This document shows positions 1 through 7,382 of a stretch of 38,303 nucleotides of DNA, in pieces. The notes below the pieces were generated by a model. That model was not told the DNA's origin and searched no databases. It saw only the letters and a program-made list of their open reading frames with translations. A program made the position numbers and the translations under genes. This stretch comes from a virus: IMG/VR virus record IMGVR_UViG_3300013137_000048, positions 1-38,303 of that record; one strand, written 5' to 3'. Positions within the stretch are counted from its first letter, which is position 1, and the number at the start of each line of letters is the position of its first letter.

Positions 1-471
1 GGTCATTAAGCCCAATTGTTGCCCTGTTGTTCCAGAAGTAGTTATGTTATATATGACTCCTGTAGCATTGCCTGTTGGAAGAGTCTTTGCCAAATGAAGC
101 GCAGCGGTTGGACTCGTCGTCCCGATGCCGACCCTTGCATTAGTCGTATCTACATTCAAAACACTTGTTACTCCATCTGCCTTTAGAAACTGGATAGCAG
201 TCGTTGAGTCTGCTGAGGGATAGATTTTAGGCGTTTTGAGATAGTTGGTGGCAATGACTGAGGGGAAGGTAAAAGTACCCACTGTGGTTTGGGGTGTGGA
301 CTGGTCAAGTTTAAGATAGCGGGGGTCGATTGTTGCATATAACGAAGTTCCGTCAATAAGCATTGCTCCCGTAACCGGATTGACCGCTATTCTTGTCGGG
401 GTATTTAAATCTAGTGTCGAAACGCCAGTTATAACGGGAACCCTATTATTATCTCTAGTTGACCAACTCAT
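1..471 (-). CDS. Tail fibre-like protein, C-terminus cut by the window edge
   Basis: An open frame starts at ATG 471 and runs off the left edge (157 codons visible). It begins MSWSTRDNNRVPVITGVS, a tag shared with three other structural genes here, and continues with a motif RVGIGTTSPTAALHLAK that is common in phage tail fibres. Its ATG overlaps the stop of the upstream 42-aa gene (ATGA), so translation is probably coupled. If the window is circular, the frame continues in phase into the partial frame at 38178-38303, giving a protein of about 198 aa with a charged C-terminal helix. The fibre role is inferred from the motif and position; no receptor-binding domain is visible. Confidence 0.7.
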   Translation of the reverse strand, partial: MSWSTRDNNRVPVITGVSTLDLNTPTRIAVNPVTGAMLIDGTSLYATIDPRYLKLDQSTPQTTVGTFTFPSVIATNYLKTPKIYPSADSTTAIQFLKADGVTSVLNVDTTNARVGIGTTSPTAALHLAKTLPTGNATGVIYNITTSGTTGQQLGLMT

Positions 472-596
472 GCCACCTCCACAATTACGGCGTTAGTAAC
501 CGCATTAACGGCTATTTTAGTTGGAGTAGAACCGTCGACACTAGATACTCCGATTAGTGTAGTTACCCTATTTTCGTCACGTTCTGATTCTGCCAT
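468..596 (-). CDS. 42-aa tag-only peptide
   Basis: ATG at 596, stop TGA overlapping the next ATG. The whole protein is essentially the shared N-terminal tag: MAESERDENRVTTLIGVS, followed by an ITxIAVN-like segment and ending VIVEVA. Identical in layout to the first 40 residues of the proteins at 1-471 and 37695-38132. It follows directly after the promoter-hairpin cassette at 603-651 and so opens that transcript. It may be a free virion-binding peptide or a remnant of a fibre gene; function unknown. Confidence 0.6.
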   Translation of the reverse strand: MAESERDENRVTTLIGVSSVDGSTPTKIAVNAVTNAVIVEVA

Positions 597-602
597 AATA
601 TT

Positions 603-651
603 AAAAATCCCGTACCAAACGGGAAGATATAACCTATGAGAAATTATACCA
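603..651 (-). promoter_or_regulatory. Promoter-AGGTTA-hairpin cassette 1
   Basis: On the minus strand: TGGTATAAT (643-651), AGGTTA seven nt further (630-635), hairpin CCCGT/ACGGG (609-623), T-run (603-607), then the 42-aa gene. One of six copies. It begins immediately after the coiled-coil gene's stop and can both terminate the upstream transcript and start a new one with a 5' hairpin. Confidence 0.65.
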
Positions 652-653
652 CT

Positions 654-1175
654 TTAAGACTGCATAACTCTCTGAAGGTAAGCCTCCCTTTCCTTTATTT
701 TCTGTTCTCTTAAGTCAAGATTGTCCTTTCTTTCCCTAGCAATGGCAACTTCCTTAGCCATCATTGCCTCCCTACTTTTAATGTCCGCCTCTTTTTCTTC
801 CAAGTATTTCTTTAGTTTATCTTTAACTTCAATCTGTCGATTAAGTTCAACATTTAATTCCGCCAGTTCGTTCTTCTTTTGGTTGTACTCGACACTCAAT
901 GTATTTATCTCCAATACCCGCTTATCGAGTGCTTCTTCCTTTAGCCTAATCTCGGTTGATGTCTTTTGATTATACTCAATAATGGATTTTAACCTTTGTC
1001 CTTCTGCTTCAAATTCCGTAACCTTAACTTCCAACTCTTGATTCTTAGTTTGTAGCTTATTATCAAATTCTTCTAAGAGTTTGTTTTTTGTTTGTATTCT
1101 CTCATCTTCAGAGTTTAGAAACTCGATGATTTTTCCAATTTCTGCTAGCTTAGGTTGAATATCTGAGTATTTCAT
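654..1175 (-). CDS. Coiled-coil structural protein
   Basis: 173 aa, almost entirely heptad-like charged helix (for example ELAELNVELNRQIEVKDKLK), with no enzyme motif or membrane segment. The start overlaps the stop of the upstream 79-aa gene (ATGA). Its position, last gene before the tagged fibre cluster and after the head genes, suggests a tail or fibre assembly component or tail chaperone. This is inferred from composition and place only. Confidence 0.6.
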   Translation of the reverse strand: MKYSDIQPKLAEIGKIIEFLNSEDERIQTKNKLLEEFDNKLQTKNQELEVKVTEFEAEGQRLKSIIEYNQKTSTEIRLKEEALDKRVLEINTLSVEYNQKKNELAELNVELNRQIEVKDKLKKYLEEKEADIKSREAMMAKEVAIARERKDNLDLREQKIKEREAYLQRVMQS

Positions 1176-1411
1176 ATTTCTACATCTACCTCTTTTTCAA
1201 TACTCTCTCTATTGGCTGGGATAGTTGGGTTTAAATTCCTAACATTTAGAATGTGATCTAACAGGTGTTTTCTAACGTGTGAGAATATCGGTTCTTCAAA
1301 ATAAGAGATTGTCATTGACGGAGCAACAAATTTAAGAGGGTGTCCGTCACCATTAATATCATAGGTTACTGAAAAGTCGTTAGAGATTGGATTATATAGA
1401 GCTTTTTTCAT
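1172..1411 (-). CDS. Hypothetical small virion protein
   Basis: 79 aa. It contains FSVTYDINGDGHPLKFVAPS and a conserved-looking HVRKHLLDHILNVRN segment, resembling small hypothetical proteins found among phage head-tail genes. It overlaps the upstream 56-aa gene by 20 nt and the downstream coiled-coil gene by 4 nt. No catalytic or membrane motif. Probable structural or assembly protein; specific role unknown. Confidence 0.55.
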   Translation of the reverse strand: MKKALYNPISNDFSVTYDINGDGHPLKFVAPSMTISYFEEPIFSHVRKHLLDHILNVRNLNPTIPANRESIEKEVDVEI

Positions 1412-1562
1412 CTAATTCTTTGAGTATTATCAGTAAGAGCTGAAAGAGCATTTTGGTTGTTAACTTTCCAGCCACATCCAGTCTGGCAAATGCTTCTTCC
1501 CAATGGCCAGCTTCTACTCTAACTCCTAAAACTTCGGATGCTTTTTGTCTTAGATTATCCAT
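1392..1562 (-). CDS. 56-aa hypothetical protein
   Basis: ATG 1562, TAA 1392; MDNLRQKASEVLGVRVEAG, with a hydrophobic helix MLFQLLLIILKEL near the C-terminus. It overlaps the stop of the 212-aa gene upstream and the start of the 79-aa gene downstream by 20 nt, filling what would otherwise be a gap in a tightly overlapping operon. Function unknown. Confidence 0.5.
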   Translation of the reverse strand: MDNLRQKASEVLGVRVEAGHWEEAFARLDVAGKLTTKMLFQLLLIILKELDEKSSI

Positions 1563-2193
1563 TTGTGAGTCGTGACTTTTTAAGTTTTTTCTTTTTGCCG
1601 TACCCTATCTCCCCAAATTCAATTCCATCAAGCACAGAGCCTTTGGTGTCGTCAACAGGTTCAATTTCTTCTTTTTCCGGTTCTTTTGCTCCATCAATTT
1701 CTCCCATAATCTTATCCAACGCTCTTTCCTCTGGTGTTCTTTGGTCTATTTTTTCCGGTTGTGCAGTTATTGGCTGATCATAAAGTCCATATTCTCTAAC
1801 TAATCCCCTATAAAGAGTTCCGTAAACTTTTGCTATTTCCTTTTCATCATTTGTCTTGGGAACGATATTCATGGTAGAGGCATTAACTTCATAAGGGTCA
1901 AGCGACAATCCTTTCTCCTCTCTGTTAATTTTAGACTTTTCCAAAATCTCATCAGCCTTTTCGGTAATAAGTTTATTCTTCATCTCAACCATGTACTTCT
2001 CGGCAATGTATCTAACTAACTGCATTTTACCTTCGCCAAAGCCCATGTCTTTACTCCTGTGTGGAATAACATTAGGAAACTTATCAAAGTAGCAAATGTA
2101 GTCATGGTCAGTCGGGTTATAAACCAACACCGTATCCATTGACTTACGGTATTGCTCTCGCTGCCAAGCATCAAACGATTGGTTTGGGTCCAT
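1555..2193 (-). CDS. Hypothetical virion-associated protein
   Basis: 212 aa. The N-terminal region (residues 20-75) contains VLVYNPTDHDYICYFDKFPN, followed by a charged middle and a lysine-rich tail (GKKKKLKKSR). No membrane segment or recognised catalytic motif. It sits in the operon between the tagged decoration protein and the coiled-coil protein, so a head or neck role is plausible. The ATG overlaps the 3' end of the GTG-started 56-aa gene upstream. Confidence 0.55.
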   Translation of the reverse strand: MDPNQSFDAWQREQYRKSMDTVLVYNPTDHDYICYFDKFPNVIPHRSKDMGFGEGKMQLVRYIAEKYMVEMKNKLITEKADEILEKSKINREEKGLSLDPYEVNASTMNIVPKTNDEKEIAKVYGTLYRGLVREYGLYDQPITAQPEKIDQRTPEERALDKIMGEIDGAKEPEKEEIEPVDDTKGSVLDGIEFGEIGYGKKKKLKKSRLTNG

Positions 2194-2341
2194 CTTTTTC
2201 TACATATGAAACAATAATCTTAACGCCAGGAATATGAACTAGGGTGTTTTCGTCTGCTTGTGATGTCGATTCCATCAGGCCAATTCTAATCCCATTCTTT
2301 CTACAAAAATCGGTGACTCTATTGAGTGCTGTTTTCTTCAC
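2171..2341 (-). CDS. 56-aa hypothetical protein with GTG start
   Basis: GTG at 2341, TGA at 2171; starts VKKTALNRVTDFCRKNGIRI and ends VSYVEKDGPKPIV. The GTG lies only five nt after TATAAT of an extended -10 (2347-2355), so the mRNA would be leaderless. A downstream in-frame ATG (LMES) would give a 35-aa product. It overlaps the next gene by 23 nt. Function unknown. Confidence 0.5.
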   Translation of the reverse strand: MKKTALNRVTDFCRKNGIRIGLMESTSQADENTLVHIPGVKIIVSYVEKDGPKPIV

Positions 2342-2346
2342 ACCGA

Positions 2347-2355
2347 ATTATAACA
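2347..2355 (-). promoter_or_regulatory. Extended -10 promoter TGTTATAAT
   Basis: TGTTATAAT on the minus strand, directly after the 177-aa tagged gene. There is no hairpin here; the GTG start codon follows after five nt, placing the expected start of transcription at the codon itself. Confidence 0.5.
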
Positions 2356-2363
2356 CAAGTGTA

Positions 2364-2897
2364 TTACAGTGCCGCTATATTACCATCAGAACTAAGTGGT
2401 ACAAAGCCACAATAAAAATCCATTGCTCCAGAAGTAGGGTTGGTTGAGGAGGTAAATCTATATTCGATGTTTGTTGCTATACTTCCGGTTTTTTGAACTA
2501 TTATTGAACCTGAAAATGGATTCATTCCGGCAGTCGCTGGCTGGAATACTGCACCAGCAGCGGCAGACTTAAATGTGGCAGCGGTTGCGGCAAGCACATC
2601 AGCAAGGATAATTGAACCAACTGGAGCAGCGTCCATTGTTGGTCCAGTAGCATTTGTTAGTTGTACTTGGGCGGTTTGATCGTTAATTCTGAAAGCTCCG
2701 GCTCGATGATTTCCAGCCAGTACGGTTGTAACTATTCCATAAAGTGATAAAACTTGTACGGTTCCGGTAATACCAAATAAGGGGATAACTAAAGTTCCGG
2801 TACTTATAAAAGTATAGGATTTTTTTACAATTAGTCCGTTTTGAAAGATAGGAACCCTATTTGCGTCCCTTGAAAAAGATTCTGTCGATGTTGGCAT
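2364..2897 (-). CDS. Tagged virion surface protein
   Basis: 177 aa. It starts MPTSTESFSRDANRVPIF, the RDxNR tag also seen at 1-471, 468-596 and 37695-38132, then becomes a beta-rich, Ala/Gly/Thr-rich domain (for example GTLVIPLFGITGTVQVLSLYG) typical of small capsid decoration or fibre proteins. It is preceded by a 71-nt spacer with two hairpins. It lies between the beta-helix protein and the neck-like genes. Structural assignment is inferred; the tag is seen directly. Confidence 0.6.
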   Translation of the reverse strand: MPTSTESFSRDANRVPIFQNGLIVKKSYTFISTGTLVIPLFGITGTVQVLSLYGIVTTVLAGNHRAGAFRINDQTAQVQLTNATGPTMDAAPVGSIILADVLAATAATFKSAAAGAVFQPATAGMNPFSGSIIVQKTGSIATNIEYRFTSSTNPTSGAMDFYCGFVPLSSDGNIAAL

Positions 2898-2908
2898 TGT
2901 TTGATTAA

Positions 2909-2968
2909 AAACTAATAATTAGTTTCTTATTTCTCTCCCCCGATTTGGGGGAGAGTTTAAAAACCTAA
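2909..2968 (-). promoter_or_regulatory. Two-hairpin intergenic element, degenerate cassette
   Basis: A near-perfect palindrome AAACTAATaATTAGTTT (2909-2925) sits beside a 9-bp perfect stem CTCTCCCCC/GGGGGAGAG (2933-2955). On the minus strand a CATAATT then AGGTTT precedes the GC stem, so it resembles the promoter-hairpin cassettes but lacks a consensus -10 and a T-run on the minus strand. On the plus strand the stem is followed by TTT. Confidence 0.45.
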
Positions 2969-3946
2969 TTATGTCGCTGTCGTTAACAGACCAGTTGTGT
3001 TGGAAGCGTAAACTGGCTCAACACGAACCTGATTAAAGGCATTTGCCCAATCGGTTGCACCAGTTGATATTGTTCCGCCTCTAATGATAATAACACCACC
3101 TGGAGCGGCATTAAGAGTCATTACAACGGTTTGTGTCAAACTTGTTCCGTCAACATAGTTGACGAAGGCACAACCATTAAAGTCAACAAACCTACCAATA
3201 TCATTAACACTATCAGCTCTCACATCTATTGCGGTTGCGGCAGTAGCGTAAGTTAAGAAACGACAACCTTCAAAAATAGTCTTTGATGCCCCACTTTGGA
3301 AATCAATCAAAGTGTTAGCAGCACTTCTGGCAACATTGTCGTTACCAAAGGTACAACCAACGAATCTGGTTTCTTCTGCTCCGCTCATTAAAAGAACTAC
3401 ACCGTTAGCCTCAGAGGCTGCAGTAGCGTCAGATAGGCCAGCAAAATGACAATTCTCAAAATAATTGTAGTCACCAGTAATACTTGCCATTACATAGCTA
3501 GTGGCAACTCCCTGATAGAAAGTTATATTTTTGAAAATACAACCATTCTCGGACAGTACAAATTGAGGTGTCGTGGTTGCGGCAGTGAGAGTAAAACTCA
3601 TGCCTGAACGAATACTGGTAGCAGTTGGAGCACCAGCACCGATTAAATGGGTGAATCTTTTTGCCCAAGCAATAGCAGCGGGTTCAGTAGTTCTACCAGT
3701 TCCGCCAGTTGGAGCAATCAAAACAACGTCATTATTACCACTGGTGCATTTATCATAAGCAGCAGCAACTGTTTTTAAAGCGTTATCTTCTGTCGAACCA
3801 CTATTTGCTGAATCACTACCAGCATACGGATCAACGTAGAAAATGTTACCAATAACGGGTAATCCGAGCATACCAGCTATATCATCTGGCATTATTTTTG
3901 CACCGTATTTTAGTCCGGTACAACCTGTATCTCTCATTTTTTGCAT
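2969..3946 (-). CDS. Parallel beta-helix virion protein
   Basis: 325 aa. After an N-terminal 35 residues comes NIFYVDPYAGSDSANSGS, the typical start of a right-handed beta-helix (pectate-lyase-like) domain, followed by repeated short strands with C/N ladders such as NCHFAGL, GCTFGND, GCRFLTY and GCAFVNY. Such domains serve as capsid fibres, tailspikes or polysaccharide-binding surfaces. No obvious lyase or hydrolase catalytic set is visible. Its place among head genes favours a head-decoration fibre over a tailspike. Confidence 0.65.
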   Translation of the reverse strand: MQKMRDTGCTGLKYGAKIMPDDIAGMLGLPVIGNIFYVDPYAGSDSANSGSTEDNALKTVAAAYDKCTSGNNDVVLIAPTGGTGRTTEPAAIAWAKRFTHLIGAGAPTATSIRSGMSFTLTAATTTPQFVLSENGCIFKNITFYQGVATSYVMASITGDYNYFENCHFAGLSDATAASEANGVVLLMSGAEETRFVGCTFGNDNVARSAANTLIDFQSGASKTIFEGCRFLTYATAATAIDVRADSVNDIGRFVDFNGCAFVNYVDGTSLTQTVVMTLNAAPGGVIIIRGGTISTGATDWANAFNQVRVEPVYASNTTGLLTTAT

Positions 3947-3952
3947 ATTGTT

Positions 3953-4090
3953 TTACTTGTTTAAAGCCTCGTATTCGGCTACTAAATAATAATCGGGGTG
4001 ATCTGGCTCCGTTTTAAGCCACTTAATCACATATCCTTTATAGAAACCGGAAACTTGTTTCAGTTCCTCTTTTTTTGCTATTTTGGGCAT
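3953..4090 (-). CDS. 45-aa hypothetical protein
   Basis: ATG 4090, TAA 3953; starts MPKIAKKEELKQVSGFYKGY and ends YYLVAEYEALNK. Highly charged, soluble. It sits between the decoration protein and the beta-helix protein, after the hairpin-rich spacer 4149-4210, with an A/G-rich leader (AAAAGGAAAAT) as a possible ribosome site. Function unknown. Confidence 0.5.
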   Translation of the reverse strand: MPKIAKKEELKQVSGFYKGYVIKWLKTEPDHPDYYLVAEYEALNK

Positions 4091-4148
4091 ATTTTCCTTT
4101 TGGTTTTTCCCTCTCGTTACACAGAACCGCTAAGGGCGAATAGATAAC

Positions 4149-4210
4149 TAAGACTTACGTCTTACCTCACCTCCCAACCGAAGTTGGGAAGTGTCAAAGA
4201 CTCTTAGTCT
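4149..4210 (-). other. Cluster of three tetraloop-type RNA hairpins
   Basis: On the minus strand, three stems follow the decoration gene: AGACT/AGTCT overlapping its stop, CCCAAC-TTCG-GTTGGG (4173-4188), and TAAGAC-GTAA-GTCTTA (4149-4164). The last two carry UUCG and GNRA loops, the two most stable RNA tetraloop classes. There is no T-run, so a terminator is unlikely; an mRNA 3'-end stabiliser or processing site is more plausible. Confidence 0.5.
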
Positions 4211-4941
4211 AAGAATAGCTTTACAGCAAGCATATAGCTGTCCGTAGAAGTTACGTTCATTGATTCACCAATGACAATTTCTCCTTCAGCACCACTAACA
4301 GGCTTGACTGAGCCAGCTACAGCAGCGGATCGGCTTACGCCTCCAACTGCATCACTAAAGTTAGTACCAGTATCAGCCAGAGCAGCACAAAGTCCGCCAG
4401 ACAGAATCCACCCATAGTAGGAGATGGTCATGGCATAAAGAGCCACACCAACAACACCACCAGTACAGGTAGTAGGACTGCTAATAACTCCATTGTATGG
4501 ACTTTTCCTAACGGTGACTTTTGAGGTCGAAGTTGCTACCGAAATTTTAATCGGTCTATCAACGTAGAAAGTACAAGCACCAGTCGTCGAAGTTTGCACG
4601 CTGTGGGATGTAATTCTAAAAGTTTGACCAATGCCCGTAGAATAGCTTACGAACAGTAAACCGTCTTTAAACAGATCGGCTGTAACGGCTGTTCCACCCA
4701 AAGTTACGGTGAAATAGTTGTTGCCAGCTGTACCAGAGGTAACCACCATATTATTGAAGTTGGTATCTTCCGCTGATTCTTGGAGCAAATGTCCAGTTAC
4801 CAGGGCTACACCACCATTCTTAACATAGCGGTATCTGTTGCCATACTCATCAATGCCAAGTTGCCCCAAACGATGAAGCGGGGTTGCCGATTCTTCGTAC
4901 AGGTCTTGACCGATAAGGGTTGCACCAGCTAAGTTTGACAT
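4204..4941 (-). CDS. Capsid decoration or head-associated protein
   Basis: 245 aa, starting MSNLAGATLIGQDLYEESAT, with AAGGA seven to eight nt before the ATG. Beta-rich with many T/S/G/V residues (for example NNYFTVTLGGTAVTADLF) and no catalytic motif. It follows the major capsid gene directly (25-nt gap), the usual place of a head decoration or cement protein. Assignment rests on position and composition; it could instead be a minor head protein. Confidence 0.55.
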   Translation of the reverse strand: MSNLAGATLIGQDLYEESATPLHRLGQLGIDEYGNRYRYVKNGGVALVTGHLLQESAEDTNFNNMVVTSGTAGNNYFTVTLGGTAVTADLFKDGLLFVSYSTGIGQTFRITSHSVQTSTTGACTFYVDRPIKISVATSTSKVTVRKSPYNGVISSPTTCTGGVVGVALYAMTISYYGWILSGGLCAALADTGTNFSDAVGGVSRSAAVAGSVKPVSGAEGEIVIGESMNVTSTDSYMLAVKLFLD

Positions 4942-4966
4942 AGTTTTATTTCCTTATAGTTAATTA

Positions 4967-6076
4967 TTAAACTCCGTTTACACCGGTTAACCTACCACTT
5001 CGGCGGAAGCCTTTAGCCACAACTTGTCCAATGACATAGAAGCGGGCAATCATACCTGCCTGATTAGGTAGAACTAATTTTTTCTGGTAGAACCAGCCAT
5101 TGAACTCGGAGGGAAGATCGAGAGCCTCAGCGCCAGTGCCTTCATAGGCAGACATGGTTCCAAGATTCACTTTTTCCACGAACTCTTTGTACTCATCCGG
5201 AACTATTGCACGTCCCATCCAGTCATAGCAGTTTTCATTCAAAAACCACAGTGTCTGAGCGGTTGCAAAGTTGTCTTTCAAAATACCCCTTCCACGGTAG
5301 GAAAGAGCTGAAAAACCAGCTCCATTCTTTTGAGCTTTTTCCATATTTGAACCACGAATAGAAACGGATGGGTATCCATTGCCATTGTAGTCATTACGGA
5401 CATTCGGTTGCAAAAGCTGTTCGTACAAAGACCACACGGTTGCATTTGACAAGCCGACATTTGGTTCTTGGCTCTCTAAACCAGCAGCTGAAACGGTATC
5501 CCAAAGGGTTGCCATTTTAGCTAAGGTTAAAGTACCACCGGACGCAGTTCGGGTTGCTTTAAGCGTAGTGTAGGTAGATCGAGATTGACCACCGATTGTG
5601 GAAACATCAGTAGCATCGTCAACGATAGCACCAAGACCCAAAGGCTGGTTTGCAGTACCGTCTGAATACACCGAAGTACCAAATCTTTGTAAAACTTCCG
5701 CAGCGGCTTTTTCGTGTTTGAAAGCAGCCAGAGGAATAACACCAGCAACACCAGTATTAGCAAAAGATTCCAACATGATTGAAACTTCTGGCTGGGTGAA
5801 GGCTGTTTGTGCATAGGACAGGGTAACTGTCGAATTTACTGCTGCACTATTAAGAGTTTCCAGTCCGACAAAGAACTCGCCCTGAGTGTCTGAAACGACA
5901 TCCACGGTGACATCTTCTGTCTTACCCAGAAACGGTTTACCCATAGAAAGCAGACGGGAGAAATAGGTTGGAGCCCCCAAGATGTTATCGACAACTTTTG
6001 CGTGAAGTGCACGTTGGGTTGTCCCATCTACACGGGCTGAAAACTGAATTCCGTCTGGAGTATAACTATACGCCAT
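4967..6076 (-). CDS. Major capsid protein, HK97-fold type
   Basis: 369 aa. Position right after the scaffold-like gene and before the decoration protein, its size, and its pattern fit an HK97-type major capsid protein: an N-terminal arm, FLGKTEDVTVDVVSDTQG, a long central helix region (FKHEKAAAEVLQRF), and a C-terminal beta segment ARFYVIGQVVAKGFRRSGRL. It forms the icosahedral shell. There is no separate maturation protease gene nearby, so scaffold removal must use another route. Its transcript probably starts in cassette 2 and carries a 5' hairpin. Confidence 0.75.
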   Translation of the reverse strand: MAYSYTPDGIQFSARVDGTTQRALHAKVVDNILGAPTYFSRLLSMGKPFLGKTEDVTVDVVSDTQGEFFVGLETLNSAAVNSTVTLSYAQTAFTQPEVSIMLESFANTGVAGVIPLAAFKHEKAAAEVLQRFGTSVYSDGTANQPLGLGAIVDDATDVSTIGGQSRSTYTTLKATRTASGGTLTLAKMATLWDTVSAAGLESQEPNVGLSNATVWSLYEQLLQPNVRNDYNGNGYPSVSIRGSNMEKAQKNGAGFSALSYRGRGILKDNFATAQTLWFLNENCYDWMGRAIVPDEYKEFVEKVNLGTMSAYEGTGAEALDLPSEFNGWFYQKKLVLPNQAGMIARFYVIGQVVAKGFRRSGRLTGVNGV

Positions 6077-6110
6077 ATTCGTTTTCTAAATTATTAAGTA
6101 GGTTAACAAC

Positions 6111-6163
6111 AAAAAACCCCGACCTGAGTCGGGGCTTATTTAACCTATGAAATAATTATATCA
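6111..6163 (-). promoter_or_regulatory. Promoter-AGGTTA-hairpin cassette 2 (upstream of capsid gene)
   Basis: Minus strand: TGATATAAT (6155-6163), AGGTTA (6141-6146), strong stem CCCCGAC/GTCGGGG (6117-6134) with loop TCAG, and T6 (6111-6116). As a terminator it would end the scaffold mRNA; as a promoter it would start the capsid mRNA with a protective 5' stem-loop. Confidence 0.75.
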
Positions 6164-6164
6164 T

Positions 6165-7019
6165 TTATTTCTTTACCCTAAACATATCTAAGAAAGAGGT
6201 TTTGTGCAGTTTAGCGTATGGCATCACTTCTTCCTTTTCCTCTGTGACAACTCCCCTTCCGGCAGAAATTGGAGCATCGGCACCAGCTGGTTGTGAACTT
6301 GGTCCCTTGTAATAATTATTAAATATCCTTGATATTGAGGTTATCGGAAGTTGGCCGGACTGAACTCTCTTGTCGTTAACTTCTTTCATGGTCTTAAACA
6401 ACTCAAACTTGGCCTTTTTGCCAACATCATCCGGATTATTTTCATCAACTATTTTGGGTAGTTTCCCGTTCTGATAAAGTTCTGTTAATTCCTCATCGAG
6501 CATCTTATTAAAATCTTCCTCAAACTGCTTAGACTTAGCCAACGACGCTTCTCTGGCCTTAGCATCTTCCTCCGCTTTTAGTCTAGCGGTTTCTTCTCTC
6601 TGTTCTAGTATTTTGGTAAATTTAAGTTCGGCGATTCTATTTGACTCCCTAACAATCTCATTGTAATCGGTTGGGTTTCTTCCCTCTCTTTCAAAAATAG
6701 GAACCATCTCATCTTCCATTTTTTCTTTCTGTTCTGCTACTTTCTGTTCGTCAATCTTTCTTTTTTCTTCCTCAGCCAATCTTTGAGTTACCTTCTCGGC
6801 GGCCTGTTCTGCAAATTTGTCTGGATCAAAATCAACAATGGTTTCCTCATCTTCAATGGGTTTTTTCTTTTCAATCTCTTTCTCAACTTCTTTTTCTTTT
6901 TCAACAATCTTTCCATCAACCACAATCATTCCCATTTCCTTGCTTGCTTGCTGGTCTATAACTTTCTGTATCTCTTGATTATTGTCAGATATGTCCTGTG
7001 TTTTCTTTCTGGGCATCAT
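6165..7019 (-). CDS. Scaffold-like protein
   Basis: 284 aa, dominated by charged helical sequence (for example EKEKEVEKEIEKKKPIEDEE, then Q/E/K-rich coiled coil at residues 70-190) and ending in a basic C-terminal helix, SFLDMFRVKK. Size, charge and position between portal and major capsid protein match phage scaffolding proteins, which hold the procapsid together and are released before packaging. No serine-protease signature is visible. Two adjacent ATGs occur at the start. Confidence 0.65.
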   Translation of the reverse strand: MMPRKKTQDISDNNQEIQKVIDQQASKEMGMIVVDGKIVEKEKEVEKEIEKKKPIEDEETIVDFDPDKFAEQAAEKVTQRLAEEEKRKIDEQKVAEQKEKMEDEMVPIFEREGRNPTDYNEIVRESNRIAELKFTKILEQREETARLKAEEDAKAREASLAKSKQFEEDFNKMLDEELTELYQNGKLPKIVDENNPDDVGKKAKFELFKTMKEVNDKRVQSGQLPITSISRIFNNYYKGPSSQPAGADAPISAGRGVVTEEKEEVMPYAKLHKTSFLDMFRVKK

Positions 7020-7041
7020 TATTTAAAACGATAACACCTGA

Positions 7042-7050
7042 ATTATAACA
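7042..7050 (-). promoter_or_regulatory. Extended -10 promoter upstream of scaffold gene
   Basis: TGTTATAAT on the minus strand, about 22 nt before the scaffold ATG. The -10 overlaps the first of two direct GGTGTTAT copies (GGTGTTATAATTCAGGTGTT) one and a half turns apart, which may be an operator. No hairpin. Confidence 0.45.
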
Positions 7051-7055
7051 CCAGA

Positions 7056-7211
7056 TTATTTCTTTGGTTTAAAGTTTGGATTATGCTCAACAGCTTGGAG
7101 TAATCGTTCCTGTTTTTTGGCCTTTTCTTTAGTTGTCGCTCCGTGTGATTTTCCTGTTTTCTTAGTAATCACTTGGTACTTTCCACCTTTCTTTCTAATT
7201 TGGTATGGCAT
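7056..7211 (-). CDS. 51-aa basic protein
   Basis: ATG 7211 with an unusually good Shine-Dalgarno AAGGAGG seven nt upstream; stop at 7056. MPYQIRKKGGKYQVITKKTG is followed by a lysine-rich helix (TTKEKAKKQERLLQAVEHN). The start codon is adjacent to the stop of the upstream 56-aa gene. Small basic proteins of this pattern are common beside phage portals; it might bind DNA or the capsid, but this is inference. Confidence 0.55.
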   Translation of the reverse strand: MPYQIRKKGGKYQVITKKTGKSHGATTKEKAKKQERLLQAVEHNPNFKPKK

Positions 7212-7382
7212 TTAATCCTCCTTAATAACTTTTTTAATCTTAGAATAGTAGTTTGGGTCCTCTTTCAGATGAGCCATGACTATTTTGTTTATCATCTCAG
7301 GCTTGCCATGAGTTATGTCGTCATGTTCTCTTTCTACCGACATGCCCAGCTTTTTTTCTTTTGGGATTATTCTTAGTTTCAT
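7212..7382 (-). CDS. 56-aa DUF5661-like protein
   Basis: ATG 7382 overlaps the portal stop (ATGA); TAA 7212 abuts the next ATG. The core SVEREHDDITHGKPEMINKI followed by VMAHLKEDPNYYSKIKK matches my memory of the small DUF5661 pattern (E-H..-ITHGD...-KIAL-HL-E-PDYY) found in phages and metagenomes. No known function. The HD/TH pair might bind metal. Confidence 0.5.
   Translation of the reverse strand: MKLRIIPKEKKLGMSVEREHDDITHGKPEMINKIVMAHLKEDPNYYSKIKKVIKED

Noticed and set aside
2933-2955. Plain intrinsic terminator for the minus-strand beta-helix gene
   Set aside because: The perfect 9-bp stem is followed on the minus strand by AAATAAG rather than T's; it is listed as a degenerate cassette or structural element instead.
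5278-5814. Additional minus-strand frames inside the capsid gene (60 and 95 codons) and several plus-strand frames opposite virion genes
   Set aside because: They lie wholly inside the well-supported capsid frame or opposite other genes, have biased compositions and no ribosome site or overlap logic.
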